Below are positions 1-8,751 of a DNA stretch of 36,113 bases, one piece after another. The stretch is from positions 1 through 36,113 of the forward strand of contig JAJRWA010000017.1 in NCBI GenBank assembly GCA_024277025.1, written 5' to 3'. The position numbers and the translations under genes are program-made. Source of the stretch: Candidatus Krumholzibacteriota bacterium (GTDB lineage Bacteria > Krumholzibacteriota > Krumholzibacteriia > LZORAL124-64-63). The notes under the pieces were generated by a model, which saw only the letters and a list, made by a program, of their open reading frames with translations, did not search any database and was not told the origin of the DNA. The number at the start of each line of letters is the position of its first letter. Position 1 is the stretch's first letter.

Positions 1-3
1 GCG

Positions 4-30
4 TCTCGGGCGTCGTATAGGGACCCGAGA
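4..30. repeat. short inverted repeat at left edge
   Basis: A 7-base perfect inverted repeat (TCTCGGG at 4-10, CCCGAGA at 24-30) with a 13-base loop. It lies outside any gene that can be seen in the window. It could be a terminator for a gene left of the window or for the minus-strand gene ending at 106, but there is no T-run next to it. Confidence 0.3.
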
Positions 31-40
31 GTGCAAACCA

Positions 41-80
41 TAAAATTCCGGGCGGATGTTTCGCTAACGCAACACCCGCC
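41..80 (-). terminator. possible Rho-independent terminator after the GT-C-like gene
   Basis: On the minus strand a 10-base-pair stem (one G-U pair) is formed by 71-80 and 51-60 with a 10-base loop. It is followed by a short T-rich stretch (complement of 41-47). It sits 26 bases beyond the stop codon at 106 and would end the long minus-strand block. The T-tract is interrupted, so strength is uncertain. Confidence 0.5.
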
Positions 81-105
81 TGGGAAAAATGAGGTGTCTG
101 GGATT

Positions 106-1656
106 TTATCCTGCACGGAGGGTTTTCCGACACACTCCTAGACTAAAATCTTGTACATACTGATGGCGCAAAAAGTTATACAACACCGGAGCCAGATCCC
201 GCGTACCTCGAAGGCCCTTCACCAGACCAGCAGCCCGCCCCAGTACCACGACCTGTGGCTCGTTCGTCTGCAGGTCCATCACAACCGACTGCGGATCACG
301 CACCTCGGCCGCCAGCAACGTCATCTGGGGCGTGGCCAGCGGCGCGCCCAGCAGAAAAGCCAGGCCTGGCTGGGCGGGCCAAGTCACCAACGGCGATCGC
401 CCATCCCACTCGGTGGCGGTCAGCACTTTCTCCAGAGCCGCCACTCGCTCTACCCCCAGACTGATGCGCGCAGTCGATCGCGACCAGTGCTGCAGCGAGG
501 GCCGCTGCGTGTGTCCCGCCAGCCAAAGCTGCTCACCCAGGCGCGGCCCCAGAATCAGCAGGCAGACCAGCGCGGCCACCGCCTGCACCGGCCGCCGCCG
601 CAGCCCGCCCAACAGGGGCGCCGCCAGCAGCAGTGCTGCCAGGGCCACCAGGCGCAAATGATCCAGATCACCACGGCCCAGCAGCGTCGACCAGCCGGCC
701 ACCGCCAGCCCCACCAGCGGCGCCAGACGACCCACTTTCAGGCGCCGGACCACCGCCACGACGACCGGCAGCAACCACACCACGCCAAACAGCAGGCGCC
801 AGGCCAGGGCCCGCCCCCACTGATGGGCCGGCCCCACGGGAGGCAGCACTTCGCCGGTGTTCAGGCCGGAAAACGGCTCCCGCAGTTGGGGACTGCCCAG
901 AAAACTGTGCCACCATGAGCTGCCCATGGCCCCACCGAAGCGGGTCACCGGGTAGACCACGGTGTCCCACCAGGCCTGCCCCCCGTAGCCGCCCAACAGG
1001 GGCACAACCAGCAGTGGCACCAAGCCGGTCAGCAGGCCGCCCGCCAGCGTCGGCCACCGCCATGGGGGCACCTCGTCGCCGCCCAGCAGCCGTCCTACCA
1101 GCAGAATTACCGCCCCGTAGGCGGCCATATCCAGGCCGAACCAGGCCAACACCGCCCAGCCCAGACCGACCAACCAGCCACGCCGACCCGGCTGGCCGCC
1201 CGGGATCACGCCCATCGCCAGGGCCACAAACGCCAGCGCCGCCAGGTACCGCGGGTAGACCGGACCCAGGGCCAATACCCCCACAGGCACCAGCCAGGCC
1301 CACCAGCGGGCCCCCAGCCGCCGCGCCAGCCAATAGCCGAAGCTGCCGGCCACGCCGTCCAGCACAGCCTTGAGCACTGCCAAGGCCAGTACGGATTGTC
1401 CCCACACACCGAGGAAGGGCACCAGCAGCAGGTAGCGCGCCGGACCGTAGATCGAAAAGAGATCGCGATACAGTTGGCCGCCGTCCGCGAGCACGCGTCC
1501 GCCCAGCAGCCACAACCCGTCATCCATCAGGTTGTACCCCTGGGCGTGAACCCTCAGGCCGATCAACAGCGGCATCAGGCCCGCGGCCACCACCGGCAGC
1601 AGGCGCCGCCACCAGGGCAATGGGATGTCGGGCCGGGAGGATCGGGTCCGGGTCAT
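106..1656 (-). CDS. GT-C-like polytopic membrane protein, putative glycosyltransferase
   Basis: 516-residue protein with about ten hydrophobic segments spread over the first ~370 residues and a soluble C-terminal part of ~140 residues. After the first membrane segment it reads MDDGLWLLGGRVLADGG followed by LYRDLFSIYGPARYL. This resembles the first extracytoplasmic loop of GT-C lipid-linked-sugar glycosyltransferases, where an acidic pair is catalytic (here the Asp-Asp near residue 45). No substrate can be inferred. The ATG at 1656 lies 3 bases after the rpe stop, so translation is probably coupled to rpe. It is the last gene of the long minus-strand block. The GT-C assignment rests on topology and the loop motif only; it could be another large membrane protein of unknown function. 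Confidence 0.6.
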   Translation of the reverse strand: MTRTRSSRPDIPLPWWRRLLPVVAAGLMPLLIGLRVHAQGYNLMDDGLWLLGGRVLADGGQLYRDLFSIYGPARYLLLVPFLGVWGQSVLALAVLKAVLDGVAGSFGYWLARRLGARWWAWLVPVGVLALGPVYPRYLAALAFVALAMGVIPGGQPGRRGWLVGLGWAVLAWFGLDMAAYGAVILLVGRLLGGDEVPPWRWPTLAGGLLTGLVPLLVVPLLGGYGGQAWWDTVVYPVTRFGGAMGSSWWHSFLGSPQLREPFSGLNTGEVLPPVGPAHQWGRALAWRLLFGVVWLLPVVVAVVRRLKVGRLAPLVGLAVAGWSTLLGRGDLDHLRLVALAALLLAAPLLGGLRRRPVQAVAALVCLLILGPRLGEQLWLAGHTQRPSLQHWSRSTARISLGVERVAALEKVLTATEWDGRSPLVTWPAQPGLAFLLGAPLATPQMTLLAAEVRDPQSVVMDLQTNEPQVVVLGRAAGLVKGLRGTRDLAPVLYNFLRHQYVQDFSLGVCRKTLRAG

Positions 1657-1659
1657 GCC

Positions 1660-2334
1660 TCAGCCCCGCAGCAGGGCCACGCGCTCGGCCCGGTCGGTCG
1701 CGCCGAAGAGCCAGGAGCCGCTGACCAGGACGTCGGCCCCGGCGGCACGGCACTCGGCGCCGGTCTGGTCGTTGATACCGCCGTCGACGTTGATCAGGAA
1801 GTCCAGGCCGCCGGCGGCGCGCCGCTGCTTCAGTTCGGCAATCTTGTCCAGGGCGACAGGGTTGAATTTCTGCCCGCCAAAGCCAGGCTGCACGCTCATC
1901 ACCAGCACCAGATCGACCTGGTCCAGCCAGGGCAGGATGTCGTCCAGGGCCGTGCCCGGGTTCAGGCTGATACCGCGTTTGAGGCCCAGTTCGCCGATGC
2001 GCTGCAACGTGGGGCCAATTTCGGCCTCGGCCTCGATGTGGATCGTCAGTCCGTCGACGCCCGCCTCGGCGAAGGCGGCCAGGTACTGGTCGGCGTGGCT
2101 GATCATCAGGTGAGCGTCCAGAGGCAGGTCGCTGATCCGGCGCACGAAACGGCAGATGAAGGGACCGAAGGAAATGTTGGGCACGAAGTGGCCATCCATC
2201 ACGTCCAGATGCAGGAAGTCGGCCCCGGCCGCCGTCATGTCAGCGACATCGGCCTGCAGGTTGGCGAAGTCCGCCGACAGCAGTGACGGGACGACCCAGG
2301 CCGTGCCCTCAGCGGGACGAGGCAACCAGTTCAA
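1660..2334 (-). CDS. rpe: ribulose-phosphate 3-epimerase
   Basis: Interconverts D-ribulose 5-phosphate and D-xylulose 5-phosphate in the pentose phosphate pathway; cytosolic. The 224-residue TIM-barrel has the family motifs in order: VPSLLSADF (15-23), LHLDVMDGHFVPN (41-53), DAHLM (73-77), SVQPGFGGQ (147-155) and VDGGIN (183-188). The four metal ligands correspond to H42, D44, H75 and D184. The start is taken as TTG at 2334 because AAAGGAG lies 6 bases upstream and the length then matches the family (~220). No ATG or GTG in frame gives a sensible N-terminus. The gene overlaps the 3' end of the upstream PASTA gene by 26 bases, so the ribosome site lies inside that gene. Membership in a def-fmt-rsmB-PASTA-rpe run resembles arrangements seen in many bacteria. 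Confidence 0.95.
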   Translation of the reverse strand: MNWLPRPAEGTAWVVPSLLSADFANLQADVADMTAAGADFLHLDVMDGHFVPNISFGPFICRFVRRISDLPLDAHLMISHADQYLAAFAEAGVDGLTIHIEAEAEIGPTLQRIGELGLKRGISLNPGTALDDILPWLDQVDLVLVMSVQPGFGGQKFNPVALDKIAELKQRRAAGGLDFLINVDGGINDQTGAECRAAGADVLVSGSWLFGATDRAERVALLRG

Positions 2335-3034
2335 GGCGTTCTCCTTTGCGAATGCGCTGGCCGGCGGCGGGCTTCTGCTCCAGCACCAGGTTGGGCGCCG
2401 TGCGCGAGGTCCGCTGATACGAAACCGGTGCCAGCACGAACCCCGCGTCGGCAATCGACTGCCGGGCCTGGTACAACGGCACGCCGCGCAGATCGGGCAT
2501 GCGCAGCAGTTCGGTGGCCGCCGGTTCGGCCACCACCAGGTCCACAATGGCCCCCTTGTACAGTTCGGTGCCGGCGACGGGATTCTGGTAGTAGACCACG
2601 GGCTCGGTCACGCCCTGGCGCCGCACGTGCAGCACCCGGCCCAGGCGGTAGTTCTCACGCTGCAGGGTGATCTCGGCCTGGCGCAGGGAAAGCCCCGCCA
2701 GGTGGGGCACCGCACCGGCGGGCGGGCCGCTGCTGGTCACCACACGCACCGTGCGGCCGCCCCGGATACGGGACGACGGCGCGGGAATCTGGTCCAGGAT
2801 CATGCCTTCGGGAATAGTCGGGTGGGCGCGCTGGCGAGCCACTTCCACGTCCAGTTTCAGGCCGCGCAGCTCCGTGCCGGCGCCCTTGACGCTCATGCCG
2901 CGGATATCCGGCATGGTCACCACCTGGTTGCCGTGGATCACCGACGGCAGCACCATGGCGTTGACCGCCAGCAGCAGCCCGCCGCCGGCCGCCACCAGGC
3001 CAATCATCAGGAGCAGGAATTTCCACAGCTTCAC
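2309..3034 (-). CDS. membrane-anchored protein with three PASTA domains
   Basis: 241-residue protein: a short cytoplasmic start (KLWKF), one membrane segment (about residues 6-29), then three tandem PASTA domains at about 38-102, 107-170 and 178-240. Each has the typical MPDIRG/VPHLAG/MPDLRG start and the basic-hydrophobic end. PASTA domains bind peptidoglycan fragments or beta-lactam-like ligands in Ser/Thr kinases and PBPs; here neither kinase nor transpeptidase domain is attached. The GTG at 3034 is chosen because AAGGA lies 7 bases upstream and the protein then begins directly with the membrane anchor. Extending upstream would add a Gly/Arg-rich segment that overlaps rsmB. The gene lies 43 bases after rsmB and overlaps rpe by 26 bases. 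Likely exposed to the periplasm; the exact role is unknown. Confidence 0.85.
   Translation of the reverse strand: MKLWKFLLLMIGLVAAGGGLLLAVNAMVLPSVIHGNQVVTMPDIRGMSVKGAGTELRGLKLDVEVARQRAHPTIPEGMILDQIPAPSSRIRGGRTVRVVTSSGPPAGAVPHLAGLSLRQAEITLQRENYRLGRVLHVRRQGVTEPVVYYQNPVAGTELYKGAIVDLVVAEPAATELLRMPDLRGVPLYQARQSIADAGFVLAPVSYQRTSRTAPNLVLEQKPAAGQRIRKGERLELVASSR
2341..2347 (-). promoter_or_regulatory. Shine-Dalgarno deciding the rpe TTG start
   Basis: AAAGGAG on the minus strand, 6 bases before the TTG at 2334-2332 and inside the 3' end of the PASTA gene. It supports a non-ATG start and explains why the longer in-frame reading region upstream is not part of Rpe. Confidence 0.75.
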
Positions 3035-3077
3035 GTCATGATCCTTCGCTTGCTCGGTCGCCTGATTCCTTCGGCGC

Positions 3078-4421
3078 TCACTTCGTCCGGCGCAGCCGCG
3101 CCGCAAAAAAACCGTCGCCCCGGACCTGATGGGGCAGCCAGTAGCGCCGCCAGATACCCTCGGCATCGGCAGCGGGTTCCAGGTCATCCCGGCTGTCCAG
3201 CAGTCTGCTCAGGACCTGATCGTTCTCCTCCGGCTCCAGCGAGCAGGTGGCGTAGAGCAACAGGCCGCCCGGCGCCAGCAGATCCACCGCTTGCCGGGCC
3301 AGTTTCAACAGCCCGCGCGCCTTGTTGGCCGGCGCCTTGACCCGCGTCCGCCACCGCCCATCCGGATGATGGCGCAACACGCCCGTGCCGCTGCAGGGCC
3401 CGTCCAGCAGGATACAGCCAAACGTGCCCGGCGCAAAGGGAGGATGTCCCCCGTCGCCCAGCACCAGCGGCACCTGTCCCGGGGCCACGCGCGCCACCGT
3501 ATCGTGCAGCAGAGCCATGCGGTCCGCACGGTTGTCCATGGCCACCAGAGTCGTCTCCGGGGCCAGAGCAGCCCGTAGATGCACGGTCTTGCCGCCGGGC
3601 GAGGCGCACATGTCCAGCAACGGCTGTCCGGCCGGCAGTGCGCCGGCCAGCCAGCGCGTGGCCTGCTGCACGGACACGTCCTGCACAATCAGGTGCGGCA
3701 TCTGCTCAAGGCAGGCGCGCAACTGGGCACGACCGGGGCGCTCGACCACCGTCAGCGTCCCCGGACCGTCACCTGCCTCGGTCCGGATGCCGGCGGCCGC
3801 CAGTTGGTCTTGCGCGGCGGCGACCGGGTGAGCCCCCAGCACGTGCAGTTGCACGGACACCGGTTCATTGACCCAGGCGCACAGCTTCTCGGCCTCAGCC
3901 GCCCCGAAGTTCCGTACCCAGCGGGTCACCAGCAAGGGCGGCAGGCTGTGCCAGGCGGCCAGCCAGCGCGGACGATCGCTGGCCAGGTCGGAGAACAACT
4001 TCCGCAGGTTCTGCTCACGGTCCCCATCCCCGGCCAGCACCTGCCGCCGCACCGCCTGCAGCATGCCGTTGACGAAACCCACTTTGCCGCGGCCGGCTGT
4101 CCGGTGGCACAACTCGCCCGCCTGGTGGATCGCCGCATAGGGCGGCACGCCGTCCAGACCGAGCATCTGGTGCAGGGCCAGGCGCAGAATGTTCACCAGG
4201 ACCGGATCGTTGGGTGGGCGTTTGCGGCTGAAGGAAGCGATCACGTGGTCGTAGCGGCCCTGCCACTGCAGGGTGCCACGCACCAGTTCAGCCAGGAAGG
4301 CCCGGTCGCGCGGCTCAGCGCTGACGGCCAGAGCCTGGTCCAGCAACGGGTCCAGGCGCTCGCCCTGCCCCACGGCCAGCAGGATTTCCAGGGCGCGGCG
4401 CCGCACGGGGTCACAATTCAT
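3078..4421 (-). CDS. rsmB: 16S rRNA (cytosine-967-C5)-methyltransferase RsmB
   Basis: Methylates C967 of 16S rRNA (E. coli numbering) with S-adenosylmethionine. The 447-residue protein has an N-terminal NusB-like RNA-binding domain (about 1-135) and a C-terminal Rossmann methyltransferase. The SAM loop is LLDMCASPGGKT (268-279). The two family cysteines are C343 in DGPCSGTG and C393 in YATCSLEPEEN; the latter is the expected nucleophile and the former helps release the product. The C-terminus GDGFFAARLRR is typical. The ATG at 4421 overlaps the fmt stop as ATGA and has only a weak ribosome site, so it is probably translationally coupled to fmt. The def-fmt-rsmB order is widely conserved. Confidence 0.95.
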   Translation of the reverse strand: MNCDPVRRRALEILLAVGQGERLDPLLDQALAVSAEPRDRAFLAELVRGTLQWQGRYDHVIASFSRKRPPNDPVLVNILRLALHQMLGLDGVPPYAAIHQAGELCHRTAGRGKVGFVNGMLQAVRRQVLAGDGDREQNLRKLFSDLASDRPRWLAAWHSLPPLLVTRWVRNFGAAEAEKLCAWVNEPVSVQLHVLGAHPVAAAQDQLAAAGIRTEAGDGPGTLTVVERPGRAQLRACLEQMPHLIVQDVSVQQATRWLAGALPAGQPLLDMCASPGGKTVHLRAALAPETTLVAMDNRADRMALLHDTVARVAPGQVPLVLGDGGHPPFAPGTFGCILLDGPCSGTGVLRHHPDGRWRTRVKAPANKARGLLKLARQAVDLLAPGGLLLYATCSLEPEENDQVLSRLLDSRDDLEPAADAEGIWRRYWLPHQVRGDGFFAARLRRTK

Positions 4422-5353
4422 GAGAGCAGCACATCGCCCGGATTGACGGCAAACCCGCGCAGGAATTCAGCCACCGGCAGGGGTTTGCGGCCGGGGCACT
4501 GCAATCCCGTCAACAGCAGCGACCCTTCACCACAGGCCACCTCCACCCCTTCGGGATCCACCCGCAGCACCGTGCCCGGCGCCTTGCCCGAAGCCAGCAG
4601 CGACATGGGCCGTGCGCTGGTGATCTTCAGCACCTTCTCGCCCAGGTAGGTGGTCGTGCCGGGCCAGGGCTGCAGGGCGCGGATCTGGTTGTGCACCGTG
4701 ACCACGTCGCGGTCCCAGCGCACCGCCGACAAGGTCTTGGTCAGCTTGGGTGCGTAGACGGCGCCTTCGTCGGTCTGGGGGGTCTGGCTCACGTGGCCGG
4801 TCTGCAGGCCGCGCAGGGTGTGGATCAAAAGGTCGGCGCCCTGTCCGGCCAACCGTTCCAGCAGGTCGCCGCCGTTCTCCTCGGGGCCAATGCCGAGCGA
4901 GCGCTGGGCCAGGATCGGGCCCGTGTCCACGCCCGCATCCATGCGCATGATCGTCACACCGGTCCAACTGTCCCCGTGCAGCACCGAATACTGCACCGGC
5001 GAAACACCGCGCCAGCGCGGCAGCAGGCTGGCGTGAACGTTGATACAGCCGAACTCGGGCGTCGACAGCAGCGGCTCGCGCAGGATGTGTCCGAATGCCA
5101 CGACCACGATCGCGTCCGGCTTCTCGGCCAGGACAGCGGCGGTCACTTCCTTGCGCTGCCCCTTGCCGAAGTCCAGCACCGGGATGTGGTGTTCCTGCGC
5201 GGCCGCCTTGACCGCCGTGGGCAGCAGCTTCCGCCCGCGGCCGGCGCGCCGATCCGGCTGGGTCACCACCAGGGTCACGTCAAAGCGCGCTTCGATCAGC
5301 GCTTCCAGGCTGGGTACGGCAAAATCCGGTGAGCCCATGAACACGATCTTCAT
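4418..5353 (-). CDS. fmt: methionyl-tRNA formyltransferase
   Basis: Formylates the amino group of Met-tRNAfMet using 10-formyl-tetrahydrofolate, for translation initiation. The 311-residue protein starts MKIVFMGSPDFAVPSL. It contains the catalytic loop NVHASLLPRWRG (105-116; N105 and H107) and D143 in GVDTG, matching N108/H110/D146 of the E. coli enzyme. The C-terminal domain (~205-311) carries the PWPGT motif for tRNA binding. The ATG at 5353 has AAGGA 6 bases upstream and overlaps the def stop as ATGA; a longer reading frame upstream exists but lacks family similarity. The 3' end overlaps rsmB by 4 bases. Length matches the family. Confidence 0.97.
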   Translation of the reverse strand: MKIVFMGSPDFAVPSLEALIEARFDVTLVVTQPDRRAGRGRKLLPTAVKAAAQEHHIPVLDFGKGQRKEVTAAVLAEKPDAIVVVAFGHILREPLLSTPEFGCINVHASLLPRWRGVSPVQYSVLHGDSWTGVTIMRMDAGVDTGPILAQRSLGIGPEENGGDLLERLAGQGADLLIHTLRGLQTGHVSQTPQTDEGAVYAPKLTKTLSAVRWDRDVVTVHNQIRALQPWPGTTTYLGEKVLKITSARPMSLLASGKAPGTVLRVDPEGVEVACGEGSLLLTGLQCPGRKPLPVAEFLRGFAVNPGDVLLS

Positions 5354-5904
5354 GATGGATCCTTCACTTGCAGACGGCCCCGGGACAGCAGGCGCCGTCC
5401 CCAGATACCCAAGAGTCGCGGTCCCAGCAGCCAGCGGTCCAGCCACGGCAGGTGGTCGATGAACAGCACGCCGTCCAGGTGGTCCACTTCGTGCTGAATG
5501 ATGCGCGCGACCAGTTTTCTGTCTTTCAGGCGCAGCCGTCGGTCACCCGTGGTCGGGGTCGCGTACTCCAGTTCAACGCCCTGCGGCCGGATCACCGTCG
5601 TGTACAGCCCGGGAAAGCTGAGGCAGCCCTCCTCAAAGGGCTCAGCCGGCCCGAAGGTCCGCACGACCACGGGATTCACCAGGTCCAGACGCTGTTGTCC
5701 CTCGGGACGGTCCGGGTCCCGCACGACGACCACCCGCTGCAGCTCGCCGATCTGCGGCGCCGCCAACCCCACGCCGCCGTCGGCGCTCAGGATCTCCCAC
5801 AGGCGATCGAGCAGCGCCGCCGTGGCCGGTGCGTCCGGCACGGCATCCACCGCACGCTGCCGCAAACAGCGTTCCCCGTAGAGACGGATGCCGCCGGCAG
5901 TCAA
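5350..5904 (-). CDS. def: peptide deformylase
   Basis: Removes the N-formyl group from nascent proteins, the step reversing Fmt action. All three metal-site motifs are present: GVGLAAPQIG (44-53), EEGCLSFPG (about 91-99, Cys ligand) and QHEVDHLDG (137-145, two His ligands and the catalytic Glu). The 184-residue length is slightly above usual because of a basic, partly hydrophobic C-terminal tail (about 151-184). The start is TTG at 5904, three bases after the yajC stop, with only a weak ribosome site; no ATG is available before the conserved region. The stop overlaps the fmt start by 4 bases. Cytosolic, ribosome-associated. Confidence 0.94.
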   Translation of the reverse strand: MTAGGIRLYGERCLRQRAVDAVPDAPATAALLDRLWEILSADGGVGLAAPQIGELQRVVVVRDPDRPEGQQRLDLVNPVVVRTFGPAEPFEEGCLSFPGLYTTVIRPQGVELEYATPTTGDRRLRLKDRKLVARIIQHEVDHLDGVLFIDHLPWLDRWLLGPRLLGIWGRRLLSRGRLQVKDPS

Positions 5905-5907
5905 CAG

Positions 5908-6231
5908 CTACTCGCTCTCGGCCACGACTCCGCTGATCGCCGACTTGGCCACCTCGACCTTCACGTTGTCGGCAATGGTCACGATCACCCGGTCGGCCTT
6001 GACGTCCTTCACCGTGCCGAAGATGCCGCCGCTGGTGACGACCTTGTCGCCCCGCTTGATCGCTTCGATCATCGCCTTGCGCTCGTCGGCCTGCTTCTTC
6101 TGGGGCCGAATGATCATGAAGTAGAAAATGGCGAAGATCGAGCCGAACATCAGCATCGTCATCAGGCCGCTGCCGGAGCCGCCGCCGCCACCGGCCGAAT
6201 TGGCCATGGCCAGCATGTTCATCGGGAGCAT
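5908..6231 (-). CDS. yajC: preprotein translocase subunit YajC
   Basis: Accessory inner-membrane subunit of the Sec translocon that associates with SecDF. The 107-residue protein has a Gly-rich N-terminus, one membrane segment (about 24-42) ending in the diagnostic IIRPQKKQ, and a small cytosolic beta domain (GDKVVTSGGIFGTV). The ATG at 6231 has AGGAG 7 bases upstream. It lies downstream of tgt, as in many bacteria, but the next gene is def and not secD. secDF must be elsewhere. Confidence 0.95.
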   Translation of the reverse strand: MLPMNMLAMANSAGGGGGSGSGLMTMLMFGSIFAIFYFMIIRPQKKQADERKAMIEAIKRGDKVVTSGGIFGTVKDVKADRVIVTIADNVKVEVAKSAISGVVAESE

Positions 6232-6349
6232 GGTCTCTCCTCAAGCAATGGGGTGGGATTCAGGCGCGCCGGTCAGGCCGCCGCGCCGGGAACGAAACTC
6301 GCGTCCCCAAAATGGTTAGCCAACCGGGCCGGGTCAAATCCGGTGGCCC

Positions 6350-7546
6350 TCAACGCGGTCGGCGCCGGCTCTCGACCTCGGCCAGGCGGGCCTCTTCACC
6401 GCTCTCCCAGCGCGCGATGGCCGCCGCCGCGTGGGCCGGATAACTGTCCGCAGCGATCGCCTGCCGGATGCCCGCCATCAGTTCCTGGTAGTAGTGCAGG
6501 TTGTGGATCGTCACCAGCGTCGCGCCCAGGATCTCCCTGGCCTGGAACAGGTGCCGGATATAGGCCCGGCTGTGGCGCGCGCACACGGGGCAGCCGCAAC
6601 CATGGTCCAGGGGACGGCTGTCTGCGGCGAAAGTCTGGTTCTTGATGACCAGGCGGCCGTCCCGGGTCAGGGCCGTGCCCGTGCGGGCCATGCGCGTCGG
6701 CAGCACGCAGTCGAACATGTCGATCCCCGCCAGCACGCCAGCCAGGATGTCGTTGGGAAAGCCGACACCCATCAGGTAACGCGGTTTGTCCGTCGGCAGC
6801 AGCCCGGCCGCCAACTCGGTCATCTCGCGCATGGCCGTGATCGGTTCGCCGACCGACAGGCCGCCCACGGCGTAGCCCGGCAGGTCCAGTTCGACGATTT
6901 CCGCGGCCGACCGGCGCCGCAGGTTCTCGTCGACACCGCCCTGCATGATCCCGAACAGGACCCGCTCCCAGCCATCGCGATGGTCGCGCCCGCCGAAGAC
7001 ATCCTTGCAGCGGCCCAGCCAGCGAGTGGTGCGTTCGACGGCGCGCTCGACCTCGGCCGGTTCGGCGCCATAGGCGGCGCACTGGTCAAAGGCCATGACG
7101 ATGTCCGAACCCAGGGCCAGTTGCACCGCCATGCTCAGCTCCGGGCTGAAGAAATGCTTGCTGCCGTCCAGATGGCTGCGGAACTCGACCCCGTCCTCGG
7201 TGATGCGGTTCAGCTCGTTGAGCGAGAAGACCTGGAAGCCGGCGCTGTCGGTCAGCAGGGCGCCATCCCATCCCTCGAACTTGTGCAGCCCGCCCAGCCT
7301 GCCGACCAGATCGTGCCCCGGCCGCAGATACAGATGGTAGGTGTTGCCCAGGATGAGGCGCGCGCCGGTGGCCCACACCTGTTCGAAGGTCACCGCCTTG
7401 ACCGAGCCCACGGTCCCGACCGGCATGAAGACCGGCGTTTCGATCGTGCCGTGGCCGGTGGTCAGCCGCCCGTTGCGGGCCCCGCAATCGGCCGCGGCGT
7501 GGGTCACCGCAAACGAAAAAGGTGTCGCCAGGGAGTGTTCGGTCAC
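6350..7546 (-). CDS. tgt: tRNA-guanine(34) transglycosylase
   Basis: Exchanges guanine 34 for preQ1 in tRNAs with GUN anticodons, the committed step of queuosine insertion. The 398-residue protein has [10 protein letters not shown] (44-53), [12 protein letters not shown] (66-77), catalytic D100 in [20 protein letters not shown] (228-235), [12 protein letters not shown] (257-268) and the nucleophile D279 in [10 protein letters not shown]. The zinc site is C317/C319/C322 and H348. Two positions differ from the E. coli sequence: TDSGG is TDSAG (A102) and PTRNAR is PTRMAR (M286). The GTG at 7546 is preceded by AAGGAG (7-base gap) and overlaps the queA stop as GTGA. Reading further upstream would only run into queA. 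Confidence 0.96.
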   Translation of the reverse strand: MTEHSLATPFSFAVTHAAADCGARNGRLTTGHGTIETPVFMPVGTVGSVKAVTFEQVWATGARLILGNTYHLYLRPGHDLVGRLGGLHKFEGWDGALLTDSAGFQVFSLNELNRITEDGVEFRSHLDGSKHFFSPELSMAVQLALGSDIVMAFDQCAAYGAEPAEVERAVERTTRWLGRCKDVFGGRDHRDGWERVLFGIMQGGVDENLRRRSAAEIVELDLPGYAVGGLSVGEPITAMREMTELAAGLLPTDKPRYLMGVGFPNDILAGVLAGIDMFDCVLPTRMARTGTALTRDGRLVIKNQTFAADSRPLDHGCGCPVCARHSRAYIRHLFQAREILGATLVTIHNLHYYQELMAGIRQAIAADSYPAHAAAAIARWESGEEARLAEVESRRRPR

Positions 7547-8742
7547 GGGGTCGCTCCTTCGTCGGGCAGGATCAACATGCAGTCTCCGTAGCTGTAGAAA
7601 CGCAGCCGCTGCCTGACCGCGTGCTCGTAGACCGTACGCCAGACATCCGGCCCCATCAGCGCCGCCACCAGCATCAGCAACGACGACTCCGGCAGATGAA
7701 AATTCGTCAACAGGCCGTCGGCGGCGGTGACCCGATCGGGCGGGGCGATGAACAGGCGGGTGGCGCCGCTCACTTCCCACTGGCCGGCCAGGCGCCGGGC
7801 CGTACCCGTGAAGACCGGCTCCGGTTCGGCGGCCGTTGCGCCGAACTCGCGCTGATCCGGCCCGGCCTCGGTCAGCTTCAGCCGCTCAACGGTTTCCAGC
7901 ACGCGCAGCGCCGTGGTGCCCACCGCGATCACTCTGCCGCCCCGCGCGCGGGTGGCCGCCAATTCCGCCCGAACTGCAGCGGACACCCGGAAATGCTCGC
8001 TGTGCAGCCGGCGGGCGGTGATCTGCTCGGCTGAGGGCGGCTTGAACGTGCCCGGTCCCACGTGCAGACTGACCCGGCTGACATCCACGCCGGCGGCCTG
8101 CAACGCGGCGAAGGTGGCGTCCGAGAAATGCAGCCCCGCCGTCGGCGCCGCCACCGAGCCGGCACCCGTCCGGTCCGCCGTCGCGTAGACGGTCTGGTAG
8201 CGCTGACGGTCGCGGGCATCCTGGCTGCCGGTCACATCCTGCCGCCGGATGTACGGCGGCAACGGCATCACGCCCCACTGCTCGGCCACCTGGGCCAGAT
8301 CCTGGTCGGACCCGACAATCACCTGTCCCTCCGCGTCTGCGGCCGTCCGTTGCAAAACGGTCAGGATCGGCGCAGGTGGTGCCGCACCACTCGGCGGCGC
8401 CTGCAGCACGAGCCGGATCCCCGCCCGCAGCCTTCGCGCGGGCCGGGCCAGACCGAACCAGCCGCCCGGCAACTCCGCCTCCAGAGCCGGCCGCAGCAAC
8501 AGGATCTCCACCTGGCCACCGGTGTCCTCGCGCCGGGTCAGCAGCCGTGCCGGCAGCACGCGGCTGTCGTTGATCACCAGCCGGTCCCCGCGGCGCAGCA
8601 GTCCGGGCAGTTCCCGAAAAACAGCTTCGCCCACCACGCCGCGGCCGACAGCCACGCGCAACAGGCGCGAGTCCCCGCGCCGCGCAGGCGGTGACTGGGC
8701 GATCAGTTCTTCAGGCAAGGCAAAGGAAAAGGAATCACTCAT
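7543..8742 (-). CDS. queA: S-adenosylmethionine:tRNA ribosyltransferase-isomerase
   Basis: Transfers and isomerises the ribosyl part of SAM onto preQ1-tRNA to make epoxyqueuosine, directly after the Tgt step. The 399-residue protein shows [20 protein letters not shown] at the N-terminus, [11 protein letters not shown] (57-67), [28 protein letters not shown] and [14 protein letters not shown]. It carries an insert (about 290-310) before the C-terminal motif. The ATG at 8742 follows the ruvB stop by 9 bases; the ribosome site is weak (TAGGG). Adjacent queA-tgt-yajC order is common. Cytosolic. Confidence 0.96.
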   Translation of the reverse strand: MSDSFSFALPEELIAQSPPARRGDSRLLRVAVGRGVVGEAVFRELPGLLRRGDRLVINDSRVLPARLLTRREDTGGQVEILLLRPALEAELPGGWFGLARPARRLRAGIRLVLQAPPSGAAPPAPILTVLQRTAADAEGQVIVGSDQDLAQVAEQWGVMPLPPYIRRQDVTGSQDARDRQRYQTVYATADRTGAGSVAAPTAGLHFSDATFAALQAAGVDVSRVSLHVGPGTFKPPSAEQITARRLHSEHFRVSAAVRAELAATRARGGRVIAVGTTALRVLETVERLKLTEAGPDQREFGATAAEPEPVFTGTARRLAGQWEVSGATRLFIAPPDRVTAADGLLTNFHLPESSLLMLVAALMGPDVWRTVYEHAVRQRLRFYSYGDCMLILPDEGATP

Positions 8743-8751
8743 GGTCCGGCC

